Source of the DNA: Asanoa sp040676615
GTDB lineage: Bacteria; Actinomycetota; Actinomycetes; Mycobacteriales; Micromonosporaceae
Reading direction: 5' to 3'
Assembly (NCBI RefSeq): GCF_040676615.1
Contig: NZ_JBFAPI010000023.1
Span: 1 to 64,000 of the forward strand
Length of the DNA: 64,000 nucleotides
Shown: positions 38,878 through 46,753 of the stretch, one piece after another
Layout of the letters: each line of letters opens with the position of its first letter
Position numbering within the stretch: the first letter of the stretch is position 1
Notes under the pieces: generated by a model
What the model was told of the DNA's origin: nothing
Databases searched by the model: none
What the model saw: only the letters and a program-made list of their open reading frames with translations
Program-made: the position numbers and the translations under genes

Positions 38878-41151
38878 TTAGGACAGCGGAGGGTAGGCGT
38901 TGGCCATCAGTTGGCGGAACTGCGCCGAGAACCACGCCCCGGAGATCGGTGCGTCGGGCAGGGCGCCGGTCGGGTTGTTGCCGTTGAGGCCGTTGCCGCC
39001 GTACGTCGGGTCGCACATCCGGTCGAAGCCCTTGCCGTCGTTGTTCGGGATCTCCTTGCTCGAGCCGTCGGACTCACCCGGCGGCTTGACCCACACGTAG
39101 GCGTCGATGCCCGCGGCGGGCGCCGCGGTCGGCCGCTCGCCGAGGCCGGCACCGCTCTGGTTGCACCAGTTGCCGGCGTGGATCCGCCGGTCGATGCGGG
39201 ACTGGTCGACGAACGTGTTGAGGTCGGTCGAGGTGCTGGCCGCGGTGGGCCGGGCCGAGCCGCCCCAGCCGTTGCGCGACGTGTCGATCAGCATGCCGAT
39301 GCTGGAGCTGAAGCCCTGGCTGATCAGCTCGGTGCGGAACGCCTGGGCGAACGACAGTTCGTCGACGTAGAAGTTCCAGTCGACCCACTTCGACTGCCGG
39401 ATCTGCTGTCCGTTGACGGTCGTGTTGATGTTGAAGAAGGGCTCGCGCAGGGCCGAGTAGTTGGCCGTGTTGACGATGAAGCCGTGCACGTCGTCGACGG
39501 TCGCGCCGGACGCGGTCGCGGCCTGCTTGAGCTTCTGGGCGGTCGGGCGGAAGTTGCTGTCCCAGCCGATCCAGCCGTGGTGCGCGGCGTCGATGTAGTT
39601 GTAGACGTTGGGAATCGCGCCGAGCTTGTCGAGCGCGTAGCCGACGCCGTTGACGTAACCGCCGTTGGAGTTCATCGTCGCGCACTTGGCGATGTTGAGG
39701 TTGGTGACCAGGTTCGGCAGCGAGTCGATCTCGATGACCGCGATGATCCGCAGGCTGCGGTACTTCGTGTCACCCATGATCGCCGCGATCGGGTCGATGT
39801 ATTCGGTCTTGTAGCGGGGCAGGTCCTCGGTGCCGAGTTCGCCGTTGGACGCCAGGGCGGAGCAGTCCCGGCCGGGCAGGTCGTAGATGACGAACTGGGC
39901 GTAGCCGGCACCCTGGGCGAGCGCGGCGTCCAGGTGGGCACGCAGGCCCATCGGGCCGTTGGACTGGCTGTCCGGGGTGCCCTCGATCGCCGCGATCCGG
40001 TCGAGCCAGACGGCGGTCGGCTGGTTGCTCACCCGGGAGCCACCCGGCTCGGCGGCGGCCTTGGCCGACCATTCCGGGTTGACGTAGCCGCGGGCGCCGA
40101 CGTACGGGTTGTCGACCCGGCCGCCGCCGTTGGGCACGTCGTTGTCGGACTCGGTGGCCGTGACGGACACGTTGCCGGCCGAACTGGTGGCGGCGATCGT
40201 CGCGGTGCCGTTGGTCGTGTCGCTGTCTTCGGACGCGCTGACCGTGACCGGCACGCCGGTGCTCCAGTTGGAGCTGGTCAGCGTCAGGCTGGTCGGCGCG
40301 ATCGTGATGTTGGTGTCGCCGGACTTGGCCAGCGAGACGGCGACCGAGCCGGTCGGTGCGGCGCTGAGCCGGTAGGTGACCGTGGCCGAGCCCCCTTCGG
40401 GGACGCTGACCGCGCCGGTGCTGGCCTGCAGCGTCGGGGTGGTGGAGCTGCCGCCGACGGTGAACGGCACGGCGCTGGTGGTCGTCGAGAGTCCGCCGCC
40501 GTCGACCGCGCGGGCGGCCGCGGTGTGGCTGCCGGAGGCGACCGAGGTGGCGCTGTACTCGTACGGTGCGCTGGTGTCGCTGTTGACGACCGTGCCGTCG
40601 ATCAGGAACTCGACCCGGCTGATCGGCCCTTCGACGTCGCTGGCCGTGGCCGCCAGCGGCACGGCCGCGCCGGCGGCGAAGGTGGCGCCGCTGGTCGGGC
40701 TGGTCAGCGTCACGGTGGGCGGGGTGTTGGTGGGCGTGGTGCCGCCACAGGCGGTGCCGTTGACGGTGAAGGCGGTCGGCTTGGGGTTGCTGCCGCTCCA
40801 CGCGCCGTTGAAGCCGATCGACGTGGACGCGCCGGTCGCGAGGTTGCCGTTGTAGTCCATGTTGCGCGCGGTTACCGCCTGGCCGGTCTGCGTCCAGGTG
40901 GCCGACCAGCCCTGCGTGACGCGCTGGCTCGCGTTGGGGAAGGTGAAGCCGAGCGTCCAGCTGGTCAGCGCGTCGCCGGTGTTGCGCAGCGTCACGTTGG
41001 CGGTGAACCCGCCCGGCCAGTCGTTGGTGGTGTAGGTGACGTCGCAGGCGACGGCCGCCTGGGCCGCCGATGTGGGCGCGACGACGCCCGCGGCGGCGAG
41101 CAGGCCGGCCCCGGCGACGGCGAGCAGTCGCCGTCTTGTCGACAGAGTCAT
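38878..41151 (-). CDS. GH6 cellulase (cellobiohydrolase-like) with CBM2, Ig-like and Calx-beta-like modules
   Basis: 757 residues, secreted. Signal peptide to about residue 32 (AAQA). Domains in order: CBM2 (about 33-137; TLGFTFPNASQRVTQGWSAT, GFNGAWSGSNPKPTAFTVNG), an Ig-like module (about 143-235; TLTSPTSGATFAAGAAVPLA), a Calx-beta-like module (about 238-340) and GH6 (about 350-757) with FVIYDLPGRDCSALASNGE and AVIEIDSLPNLV, which hold the catalytic aspartate region. The enzyme releases cellobiose from cellulose; loops typical of exo-acting forms seem present, given the length. ATG 41151 follows AAGGAG. A CebR-like box lies about 195 bp upstream. Confidence 0.95.
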   Translation of the reverse strand: MTLSTRRRLLAVAGAGLLAAAGVVAPTSAAQAAVACDVTYTTNDWPGGFTANVTLRNTGDALTSWTLGFTFPNASQRVTQGWSATWTQTGQAVTARNMDYNGNLATGASTSIGFNGAWSGSNPKPTAFTVNGTACGGTTPTNTPPTVTLTSPTSGATFAAGAAVPLAATASDVEGPISRVEFLIDGTVVNSDTSAPYEYSATSVASGSHTAAARAVDGGGLSTTTSAVPFTVGGSSTTPTLQASTGAVSVPEGGSATVTYRLSAAPTGSVAVSLAKSGDTNITIAPTSLTLTSSNWSTGVPVTVSASEDSDTTNGTATIAATSSAGNVSVTATESDNDVPNGGGRVDNPYVGARGYVNPEWSAKAAAEPGGSRVSNQPTAVWLDRIAAIEGTPDSQSNGPMGLRAHLDAALAQGAGYAQFVIYDLPGRDCSALASNGELGTEDLPRYKTEYIDPIAAIMGDTKYRSLRIIAVIEIDSLPNLVTNLNIAKCATMNSNGGYVNGVGYALDKLGAIPNVYNYIDAAHHGWIGWDSNFRPTAQKLKQAATASGATVDDVHGFIVNTANYSALREPFFNINTTVNGQQIRQSKWVDWNFYVDELSFAQAFRTELISQGFSSSIGMLIDTSRNGWGGSARPTAASTSTDLNTFVDQSRIDRRIHAGNWCNQSGAGLGERPTAAPAAGIDAYVWVKPPGESDGSSKEIPNNDGKGFDRMCDPTYGGNGLNGNNPTGALPDAPISGAWFSAQFRQLMANAYPPLS

Positions 41152-41344
41152 TGCCGTGTCTTCTCCTTGACCAGACCGGGTCCGTACCCGGGGATGGGGG
41201 TGTGGGGGTTGGCGATAGCTGTGCCCGGCCCGGTCAGGCGAGATCGCGCGGCGTCGCAGCGCGCCGTCCGGAGTTGGTGCTGCTCCGGTGCCCTCGGCTT
41301 CGTGGTGCGACCCGCGTGGATGCGGCTCGATAGAGAGTCTTCCA

Positions 41345-41358
41345 TGGGAGCGCTTCCA
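41345..41358. promoter_or_regulatory. CebR/CelR-like operator of the cellulase gene
   Basis: TGGGAGCGCTTCCA differs at one position from TGGGAGCGCTCCCA, the palindrome bound by the LacI-type cellobiose regulators CebR (Streptomyces) and CelR (Thermobifida). It lies upstream of the GH6 gene. No LacI regulator gene is in the window. Confidence 0.75.
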
Positions 41359-41399
41359 TGACAAGCGTTTCTGTCGTACGCGGGGTCCACCATGGCGGC

Positions 41400-41849
41400 A
41401 TGACACCGCGACTGCAGATCACCGTCGACTGTGCCGACCCGGTCGAGCTGGCCGCTTTCTGGGCGACGGCGCTCCACTATGACCCGGCGCCGCCGCCCGA
41501 GGGCTTCGCGAGCTGGCACGGGTGGTACCGCAGCGTCGGCGTGCCCGAGGAGGAGTTGACGGGCCCCGACGCACCCGACCGGCTGGTCGACCCGGCGGGC
41601 GTGGGCCCGACGTTCTGGTTCCAGCAGGTTCCCGAGCCCAAGACGGTCAAGAACCGGCTCCATCTCGACCTGTCGGTGAGCGGCGGCCGCTCCCAGCCAC
41701 TGGCCGAGCGCCGCACGGTCATCGAGGCCGAGGTGAACCGCCTGGAGAAGGCCGGCGCCCACGTGTTCCGCCTACTGGACGACCCGGCCAACGACTATAT
41801 CGCGGTGGTGATGCACGACCCGGAGGGCAACGAGTTCTGCGTCTGCTGA
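41400..41849 (+). CDS. VOC family protein (glyoxalase-6-like)
   Basis: 149 residues. LQITVDCADPVELAAFWATA opens the first half; FQQVPEPKTVKNRLHLDLSV and VVMHDPEGNEFCVC close the second, a pattern typical of the Glyoxalase_6 group that is abundant in actinobacteria. Function unspecified. The ATG at 41400 has no strong ribosome site; an in-frame ATG at 41358 overlaps the CebR-like box and is less likely. It ends 12 bases before the convergent lutC stop. Confidence 0.85.
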   Translation: MTPRLQITVDCADPVELAAFWATALHYDPAPPPEGFASWHGWYRSVGVPEEELTGPDAPDRLVDPAGVGPTFWFQQVPEPKTVKNRLHLDLSVSGGRSQPLAERRTVIEAEVNRLEKAGAHVFRLLDDPANDYIAVVMHDPEGNEFCVC

Positions 41850-41861
41850 CCCGCAGGTCGG

Positions 41862-42677
41862 TCACCCGACGATGACGACGTCGAGGCGGCGGGGGCCGTG
41901 CACGCCCTCGACGCGGTTGAGTTCGATGTCGCTGGTCGCCGACGGGCCGGAGATCATCGTGAGCGGGCGGGTCGGGTCGTCGAGGCGGCGCAGCGCCGCG
42001 GGCAGGCGGGCGACGATCTGGTCCGCGCGCACGACACACACGTGGTGGTCGGGCACCAGCGTCAGCAGGCGGCGACCCTGGTCCGGGCCGGCGTCGAGGA
42101 TCAGCGTCCCGGTCTCGGCCACCGCCACCGCGCACCCGGTCACCACCGCGACGCCCGGCGCGTCCAGGTCGGTCACCGTCAGCGGCGCTGGATCGCCGTC
42201 GCGGACGGCCCCGCGGTCGGGGACGGCCTCGCCGTCGCGGGCCGGGTCGGCGTCGCGGGCCGGGTCGGCGTTGCGGGCCGGGTCGGCGTTGCGGGCCGGG
42301 TCGGCGTTGCGGGCCGGGTCGGCGTTGCGGGCCGGGTCGGCGTTGCGGGCCGGGTCGGCGTTGCGGGCCGGGTCGCCGTTGCGGGCCGGGTCGGCGTTGC
42401 GGGCCGCGAGCCACTCCGCCGGTGCGCCGGGCGGGAGGACGACGGTCGACGCGTCGGCCAGGAAGCTGGCCACTGCCGCGGCCAGGTCCGCGGGGGTGCA
42501 GCGGTGGACCGCCGCGCGGTAGTCCTCGAGGCGCTCGACCAGCAGGTCGATCAGGTCTGCGCCCGCCGGGCCGTCGTCCTGGTCGTAGCTGCGGGGCACC
42601 TCGACCGTGGCCGTCGGGCGGGCCGACTCGATGCGGCGGAAGATCTCCGCGCGGGCGGGGTCAGGAGGAGTGCTCAC
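41862..42677 (-). CDS. lutC: Lactate utilization protein C with an internal hexapeptide-repeat insertion
   Basis: 271 residues, LUD domain protein, third component of the LutABC complex that oxidises L-lactate to pyruvate. Recognisable parts: ARAEIFRRIESARPTATVEV, AVVTGCAVAVAETGTLILDA, LTLVPDHHVCVVRADQIV and the C-terminal SGPSATSDIELNRVEGVHGP. Between the two halves sit nine NADPAR-type hexapeptides that ordinary LutC proteins of about 215 residues lack. GTG 42677 overlaps the lutB stop by 17 bases; longer extensions run antisense to nothing useful and lie inside lutB. Confidence 0.9.
   Translation of the reverse strand: MSTPPDPARAEIFRRIESARPTATVEVPRSYDQDDGPAGADLIDLLVERLEDYRAAVHRCTPADLAAAVASFLADASTVVLPPGAPAEWLAARNADPARNGDPARNADPARNADPARNADPARNADPARNADPARNADPARDADPARDGEAVPDRGAVRDGDPAPLTVTDLDAPGVAVVTGCAVAVAETGTLILDAGPDQGRRLLTLVPDHHVCVVRADQIVARLPAALRRLDDPTRPLTMISGPSATSDIELNRVEGVHGPRRLDVVIVG
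42238..42406 (-). repeat. 18-bp in-frame tandem repeat inside lutC, about nine units
   Basis: Plus-strand unit GCGGGCCGGGTCGGCGTT, repeated with very few differences; it encodes NADPAR on the minus strand, with single NGDPAR and DADPAR variants. The near identity of units suggests recent expansion by slippage. Confidence 0.92.
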
Positions 42678-44103
42678 GGGTCCACCATTCGCGGAAGGTC
42701 TGCTTCGCGGGGAGCGGGGCGTCGCGGGACGAGGTCCAGGCCGACAGCGGCCACGGCAGGCGGCGGATCGCGCCGCGGCGACCGGCCACGACGCGCAAGG
42801 GTGCCGCGCCGCGCCGGGCCGCCCGGAGCGCGGCCGCGTAACGGCGGCGGTCGCGCATGACGAACGACATCGTGCGCATCGCCGCACGCTCGGTGGACGG
42901 GCGGCCGCGCGCGGCGTCCACGCCGGACTGTCGTAGGTGGACCAGCACCTGCGGGATGTCGATCCGCACCGGGCACGCGTCGAAGCAGGCCCCGCACAGG
43001 GTGGACGCGTAAGGGAGGGTGCGGTTGGCGCCCTCGCCGCTCATCTGGGGTGACAGGATCGCGCCGATCGGGCCCGGATAGACCGAGCCGTAGGCGTGGC
43101 CGCCGACCCGCTCGTACACCGGGCACACGTTGAGGCACGCCGAGCAGCGGATGCAGCGCAGCGCCTGGCGGCCCACCGGGTCCGCCAACGTGTCGGTGCG
43201 GCCGTTGTCGACCATGACGATGTGCACCGTCTGCGGTCCGTCGCCGGGTGTGACGCCGGTCCACAGCGAGGTGTAGGGGTTCATCCGCTCGCCCGTCGAC
43301 GACCGAGGGAGCAGTTGGAGGAAGACCTCCAGGTCACGGAACGTCGGCAGCAGCTTCTCGATGCCGACCACCGAGATAAGGGTCTCCGGCAGGGTCAGGC
43401 ACATCCGCCCGTTGCCCTCCGATTCGACGACCGCCAGCGTGCCGGTGGCGGCGATCGCGAAGTTGGCGCCGGAGATGCCGACCTTGGTGGAGAGGAATCG
43501 GGAGCGCAGGTGGCGCCGGGCCGCCTCCGCCAGAGCCGGCGGATCGTCGGTCAAGGTGGCCACATTGACGCCCGGCATCCGGCGGGCGAAGATGTCGCGG
43601 ATCTGGCTGCGGTTGTAGTGGATCGCCGGCACCAGGATGTGCGACGGGGTGTCGTCGGCCAACTGCACGATCAGTTCGGCCAGGTCGGTCTCGACCGCGT
43701 TGATCCCGACCGCGGACAGTGCCTCGTTGAGACCGATCTCCTGGGTCGCCATCGACTTGACCTTGACCACCTCGGCGGTGCCGGTCGCGCGCACCAGGTC
43801 GGCGACGACCGTGCACGCCTCCTGCGCGTCGCGCGCCCAGTGCACCGTCGCACCGGCCGCGGTGGCTGCCGCCTCGAACTCGGCGAGCAACGACGGCAGC
43901 CGGGACAGCACGTCGTCCTTGATCGCGGCTCCGGCCACCCGCAGCAGTTCCCAGTCGGGCACCTCGCCGACCACCCGCAGCCGCTTGTCGCGGATCGTGT
44001 GGGTCGCCTTGCGCAGGTTGCGGCGGAGTTGCTCGTCGCCCAACTCGCGCCGCGCGGCGGTGGGGAACGGCAGCCGGGCGACGATGTTGCCGGTCCCGCT
44101 CAT
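42661..44103 (-). CDS. lutB: Lactate utilization iron-sulfur protein B
   Basis: 480 residues. LUD domain first (EVVKVKSMATQEIGLNEALS, FAIAATGTLAVVESEGNGRM), then two [4Fe-4S] motifs, CIRCSACLNVCPVYERVGGH and CGACFDACPVRIDIPQVLVH, and the C-terminal DUF3390-like tail ending in KQTFREWWTREH. It passes electrons from lactate oxidation. ATG 44103 overlaps the lutA stop as ATGA, indicating translational coupling. Confidence 0.96.
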   Translation of the reverse strand: MSGTGNIVARLPFPTAARRELGDEQLRRNLRKATHTIRDKRLRVVGEVPDWELLRVAGAAIKDDVLSRLPSLLAEFEAAATAAGATVHWARDAQEACTVVADLVRATGTAEVVKVKSMATQEIGLNEALSAVGINAVETDLAELIVQLADDTPSHILVPAIHYNRSQIRDIFARRMPGVNVATLTDDPPALAEAARRHLRSRFLSTKVGISGANFAIAATGTLAVVESEGNGRMCLTLPETLISVVGIEKLLPTFRDLEVFLQLLPRSSTGERMNPYTSLWTGVTPGDGPQTVHIVMVDNGRTDTLADPVGRQALRCIRCSACLNVCPVYERVGGHAYGSVYPGPIGAILSPQMSGEGANRTLPYASTLCGACFDACPVRIDIPQVLVHLRQSGVDAARGRPSTERAAMRTMSFVMRDRRRYAAALRAARRGAAPLRVVAGRRGAIRRLPWPLSAWTSSRDAPLPAKQTFREWWTREHSS

Positions 44104-44804
44104 CGCGCGGCCAGGATCTGGGCGTAGTGGATCGGGGTGACCTGCGCGTCGCGGCGGGAGAGGCCGCCGCCGATGTGGGTCAGGCACGAGTTGTCGGCGG
44201 CGGCCAGATAGGACGCCCCGGTGGCTAGAACCGCGGCGCACTTGTCGGCCAGCATCGCGCCCGAGACGCCGGGGTTCTTCAGCGCGAAGGTGCCACCGAA
44301 GCCGCAACACTCCTCGGCACCGTCCAGCGGCGTCAGCGTCAGGCCCTCGACCGCCTCCAGCAGGCGGCGCGGCCGGTCGCCGAGCCGCAGCATCCGCAAC
44401 CCGTGACAGGTCGGGTGGTAGGTCACCGTGTGCGGAAACCGCGCGCCCACGTCGGTCACCCCCAGTTCGTCGACCAGAAACTCGGACAGCTCGTACGTGC
44501 GCCCGGCCACCGACGACAGCGCGGCCGACGGGGCGAGCCGTGGATAGCTCTCCCGGACCATCGCCACGCACGATGCGGACGGCGCCACGATCGCGTCGTA
44601 CGCGTCGAAGGTCTTGACGAAGTTGGCCACCAGCGGCAGCGCCTCCTCGCGGTATCCGCTGTTGGCGTGCATCTGGCCGCAGCACGTCTGGTCGAGCGGA
44701 AACTCGACCTCGTGTCCGAGCCGGGAAAGGACGGTCACCACCGCCTTGCCGGTGTCCGGGAACATCAGGTCGTTGACGCACGTGACAAAAAGGGCTATCC
44801 GCAT
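44100..44804 (-). CDS. lutA: Lactate utilization protein A, CCG-domain Fe-S subunit
   Basis: 234 residues. MRIALFVTCVNDLMFPDTGK opens the family; two cysteine-rich CCG motifs are present, DQTCCGQMHANSGY and EECCGFGGTFALKNP, as in the GlpC/heterodisulfide-reductase-like subunits that bind an iron-sulfur centre. Cytoplasmic face of the membrane, part of LutABC. It begins four bases after the stop of the GntR regulator gene and overlaps lutB. Confidence 0.95.
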   Translation of the reverse strand: MRIALFVTCVNDLMFPDTGKAVVTVLSRLGHEVEFPLDQTCCGQMHANSGYREEALPLVANFVKTFDAYDAIVAPSASCVAMVRESYPRLAPSAALSSVAGRTYELSEFLVDELGVTDVGARFPHTVTYHPTCHGLRMLRLGDRPRRLLEAVEGLTLTPLDGAEECCGFGGTFALKNPGVSGAMLADKCAAVLATGASYLAAADNSCLTHIGGGLSRRDAQVTPIHYAQILAAR

Positions 44805-44808
44805 GGGC

Positions 44809-45468
44809 TCACCGCGTCTCGAAATAGGGCAGGTGGCGGTCGCGCGCCGCCGTGAGGTGGTCGCGCATCGCCGCGGCGGCCGCGTCGGGGTCGCCGGCGC
44901 CGACCGCGTCGACCACCCGGTGGTGTTCGCGGGCGCTGATCCCGTAGTGCGCGGCCGGGAAATGCAGCCGGAACAGGTGCAGGTGGGCGCGCAGTCGGAC
45001 CACGGCGTCGTGCAGCATCCGGTTGCCGGACAGGCCGGCCAGCGCGTGATGGAAACGGGCGTCCTGGGTGGTGAACGCCGCGATCGCCGCATAGCCGTCG
45101 GCGCCGGCCGGGCCCGGCAGGTCAGCGGCCGTGCGCAGGCCGGTCAGGTCGGTGTCGTCGAGACCGGCGCCGGCGGCCCGGGCGGCGGCGACCGGCTCCA
45201 GGATCAGCCGCATCTCGACCAGTTCCTCGAACTGGGCCCGGGTCAGCAGCGCCGTCGCCGTGTAGCCGACCAGCGGGGTCTTGCTGACCAGGCCGTCGGA
45301 CTCGAGCCGGGCCAGCGCCTCGCGGACCGGGGTGGGTGAGACGGCGAGCCGGCGGGCCAGCGCGTCGATGTTGATCCGGGCGCCGGGCTGCACCTCGTGA
45401 TCCATGATCAGGGCCTGCACGGCGGCGTAGACGTCGTCGGTCAGCGTGATCCGTCGGGCGGGCTGCAC
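44809..45468 (-). CDS. GntR family (FCD domain) regulator of the lut operon
   Basis: 219 residues. Winged helix at the N-terminus (DDVYAAVQALIMDHEVQPGA, then ALARRLAVSPTPVREALARL) and an all-helical FCD ligand domain with acidic and His residues (DARFHHALAGLSGNRMLHDA, HHRVVDAVGAGDPDAAAAAM) that bind a metal and a carboxylate, plausibly lactate. GTG 45468 is preferred because the 14-bp palindrome at 45476-45489 lies just upstream; TTG 45474 is possible. It is first in the operon with lutABC and probably autoregulated. Confidence 0.9.
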   Translation of the reverse strand: MQPARRITLTDDVYAAVQALIMDHEVQPGARINIDALARRLAVSPTPVREALARLESDGLVSKTPLVGYTATALLTRAQFEELVEMRLILEPVAAARAAGAGLDDTDLTGLRTAADLPGPAGADGYAAIAAFTTQDARFHHALAGLSGNRMLHDAVVRLRAHLHLFRLHFPAAHYGISAREHHRVVDAVGAGDPDAAAAAMRDHLTAARDRHLPYFETR

Positions 45469-45475
45469 AATCAAA

Positions 45476-45489
45476 GATCCTATAGGATC
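45476..45489. promoter_or_regulatory. Perfect palindrome, probable GntR operator
   Basis: GATCCTATAGGATC, a perfect 14-bp palindrome in the divergent promoter region of the GntR-lut operon and the lactonase gene, eight bases before the regulator start. Confidence 0.7.
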
Positions 45490-45535
45490 GACGGCCGGCG
45501 CGCAGTCCTTGGCGGGGAATGATTTGATCAACCGC

Positions 45536-46606
45536 GTGACCGACGAACGCCTGTACCTCGGCTGTTACACCAGGGAATCCGGCGGTACGGGGGAAGGCAT
45601 CGTCGCCGTCACCCGCGACCCGGCCACCGGGCGCCTGAGTCCCGGACCGGTGGTCGCACGTACCCCGTCGCCGTCGTTCCTGACCTGGCACCCGACGCTG
45701 CCGGTGCTCTACGCGGCCAACGAACTGGCCGAGGGCGAGGTCAGCGGCTGGGCGGTGGACGGCGCCGGGCCGCTGCAGCCCCGCGGGCGGGCCGGCACGG
45801 GCGGCACCGAACCGTGCCACGTCGCGGTCACCGCCGACGGCGGCCACCTGCTGGCCGCGAACTACGCGAGCGGCTCGATCTCCGTACACCCGCTGGATCC
45901 GGAAACCGGCGCGGTGGGTGCCCGCAGCGACCTGGTGGTGCACGACGGGCACGGACCGGACCGCGACCGGCAGGCCGGCCCGCACCTGCACATGATCTCC
46001 ATCGACCCGGCCGGCGGCCCGCTGGTCGCCGTCGACCTCGGCACCGACGGCCTCTATCCCTACCGGGTCGTCGACGACCGGCTGGTGCCGGCCGGCGACC
46101 CGCTGCGGGTCACGGCAGGGGCGGGGCCCCGGCACATCGCCCGGCATCCCGACGGACACCGGGCCTACCTGGTCGACGAGCTCGACGCGATGGTCACCAG
46201 CTTCGAGATCGGGGCAGAGGGCTGGCGCGAGCGCAACCGGCTGGAGGCGAGCACCCGGCCCGGCGAGAAGTTCCCGTCGGAGATCGCCTGCCGGGCCGAC
46301 GGCCGCTATCTCTACCTGGCCACGCGGGGCGTCGACACCCTGTCGGTGTTCGCGTTGGACGGTGCCGCGCCGCGGCTGGTTACCGAGGTCGACTGCGGCG
46401 GTCGGTGGCCGCGACACCTGGCGCTGGCCGGCGACCACCTCTATGTCGCCAACCAGCTCGGCAACTCGGTGAGCGCGTTCGCTGTCGATCCGCGCACCGG
46501 CGTGCCGACGATGGTCGCCGATCCGGTCGCGGTGGCAAGTCCGACTTGCGTATTAGCTCCGCGCGAGACCGTCATTTCGGGATCCGCGGAAAAGGTTGCC
46601 GCGTAA
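45536..46606 (+). CDS. Lactonase family protein (6-phosphogluconolactonase-type beta-propeller)
   Basis: 356 residues forming a seven-bladed propeller. Blade-type repeats include PSFLTWHPTLPVLYAANELA, PCHVAVTADGGHLLAANYAS, GPRHIARHPDGHRAYLVDEL and WPRHLALAGDHLYVANQLGN, and AGPHLHMISIDPAGGPLVAV matches the family active-site region. Enzymes of this family hydrolyse 6-phosphogluconolactone in the pentose phosphate pathway or related sugar lactones. GTG 45536 is assumed; TTG 45524 is closer to a GGCGGGG site. It is divergent from the lut regulator, so joint control is possible. Confidence 0.88.
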   Translation: MTDERLYLGCYTRESGGTGEGIVAVTRDPATGRLSPGPVVARTPSPSFLTWHPTLPVLYAANELAEGEVSGWAVDGAGPLQPRGRAGTGGTEPCHVAVTADGGHLLAANYASGSISVHPLDPETGAVGARSDLVVHDGHGPDRDRQAGPHLHMISIDPAGGPLVAVDLGTDGLYPYRVVDDRLVPAGDPLRVTAGAGPRHIARHPDGHRAYLVDELDAMVTSFEIGAEGWRERNRLEASTRPGEKFPSEIACRADGRYLYLATRGVDTLSVFALDGAAPRLVTEVDCGGRWPRHLALAGDHLYVANQLGNSVSAFAVDPRTGVPTMVADPVAVASPTCVLAPRETVISGSAEKVAA

Positions 46607-46753
46607 GAGGTTTCGTGGACTCGTTGGAGTATCGCAGTCACAGGAAGTGACGAAAACCGATCCCTTCGTTGCTCCTGCGTAACTTTAAGCCGAACGTACC
46701 TGGCGATGTGGGGCCTCGCTACGCAAGATGGTCGGGTGTCTGGCCGGCATCGC

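Noticed and set aside
38818..41361. An 847-codon plus-strand frame
   Set aside because: It is antisense to the GH6 cellulase and lacks any recognisable domain.
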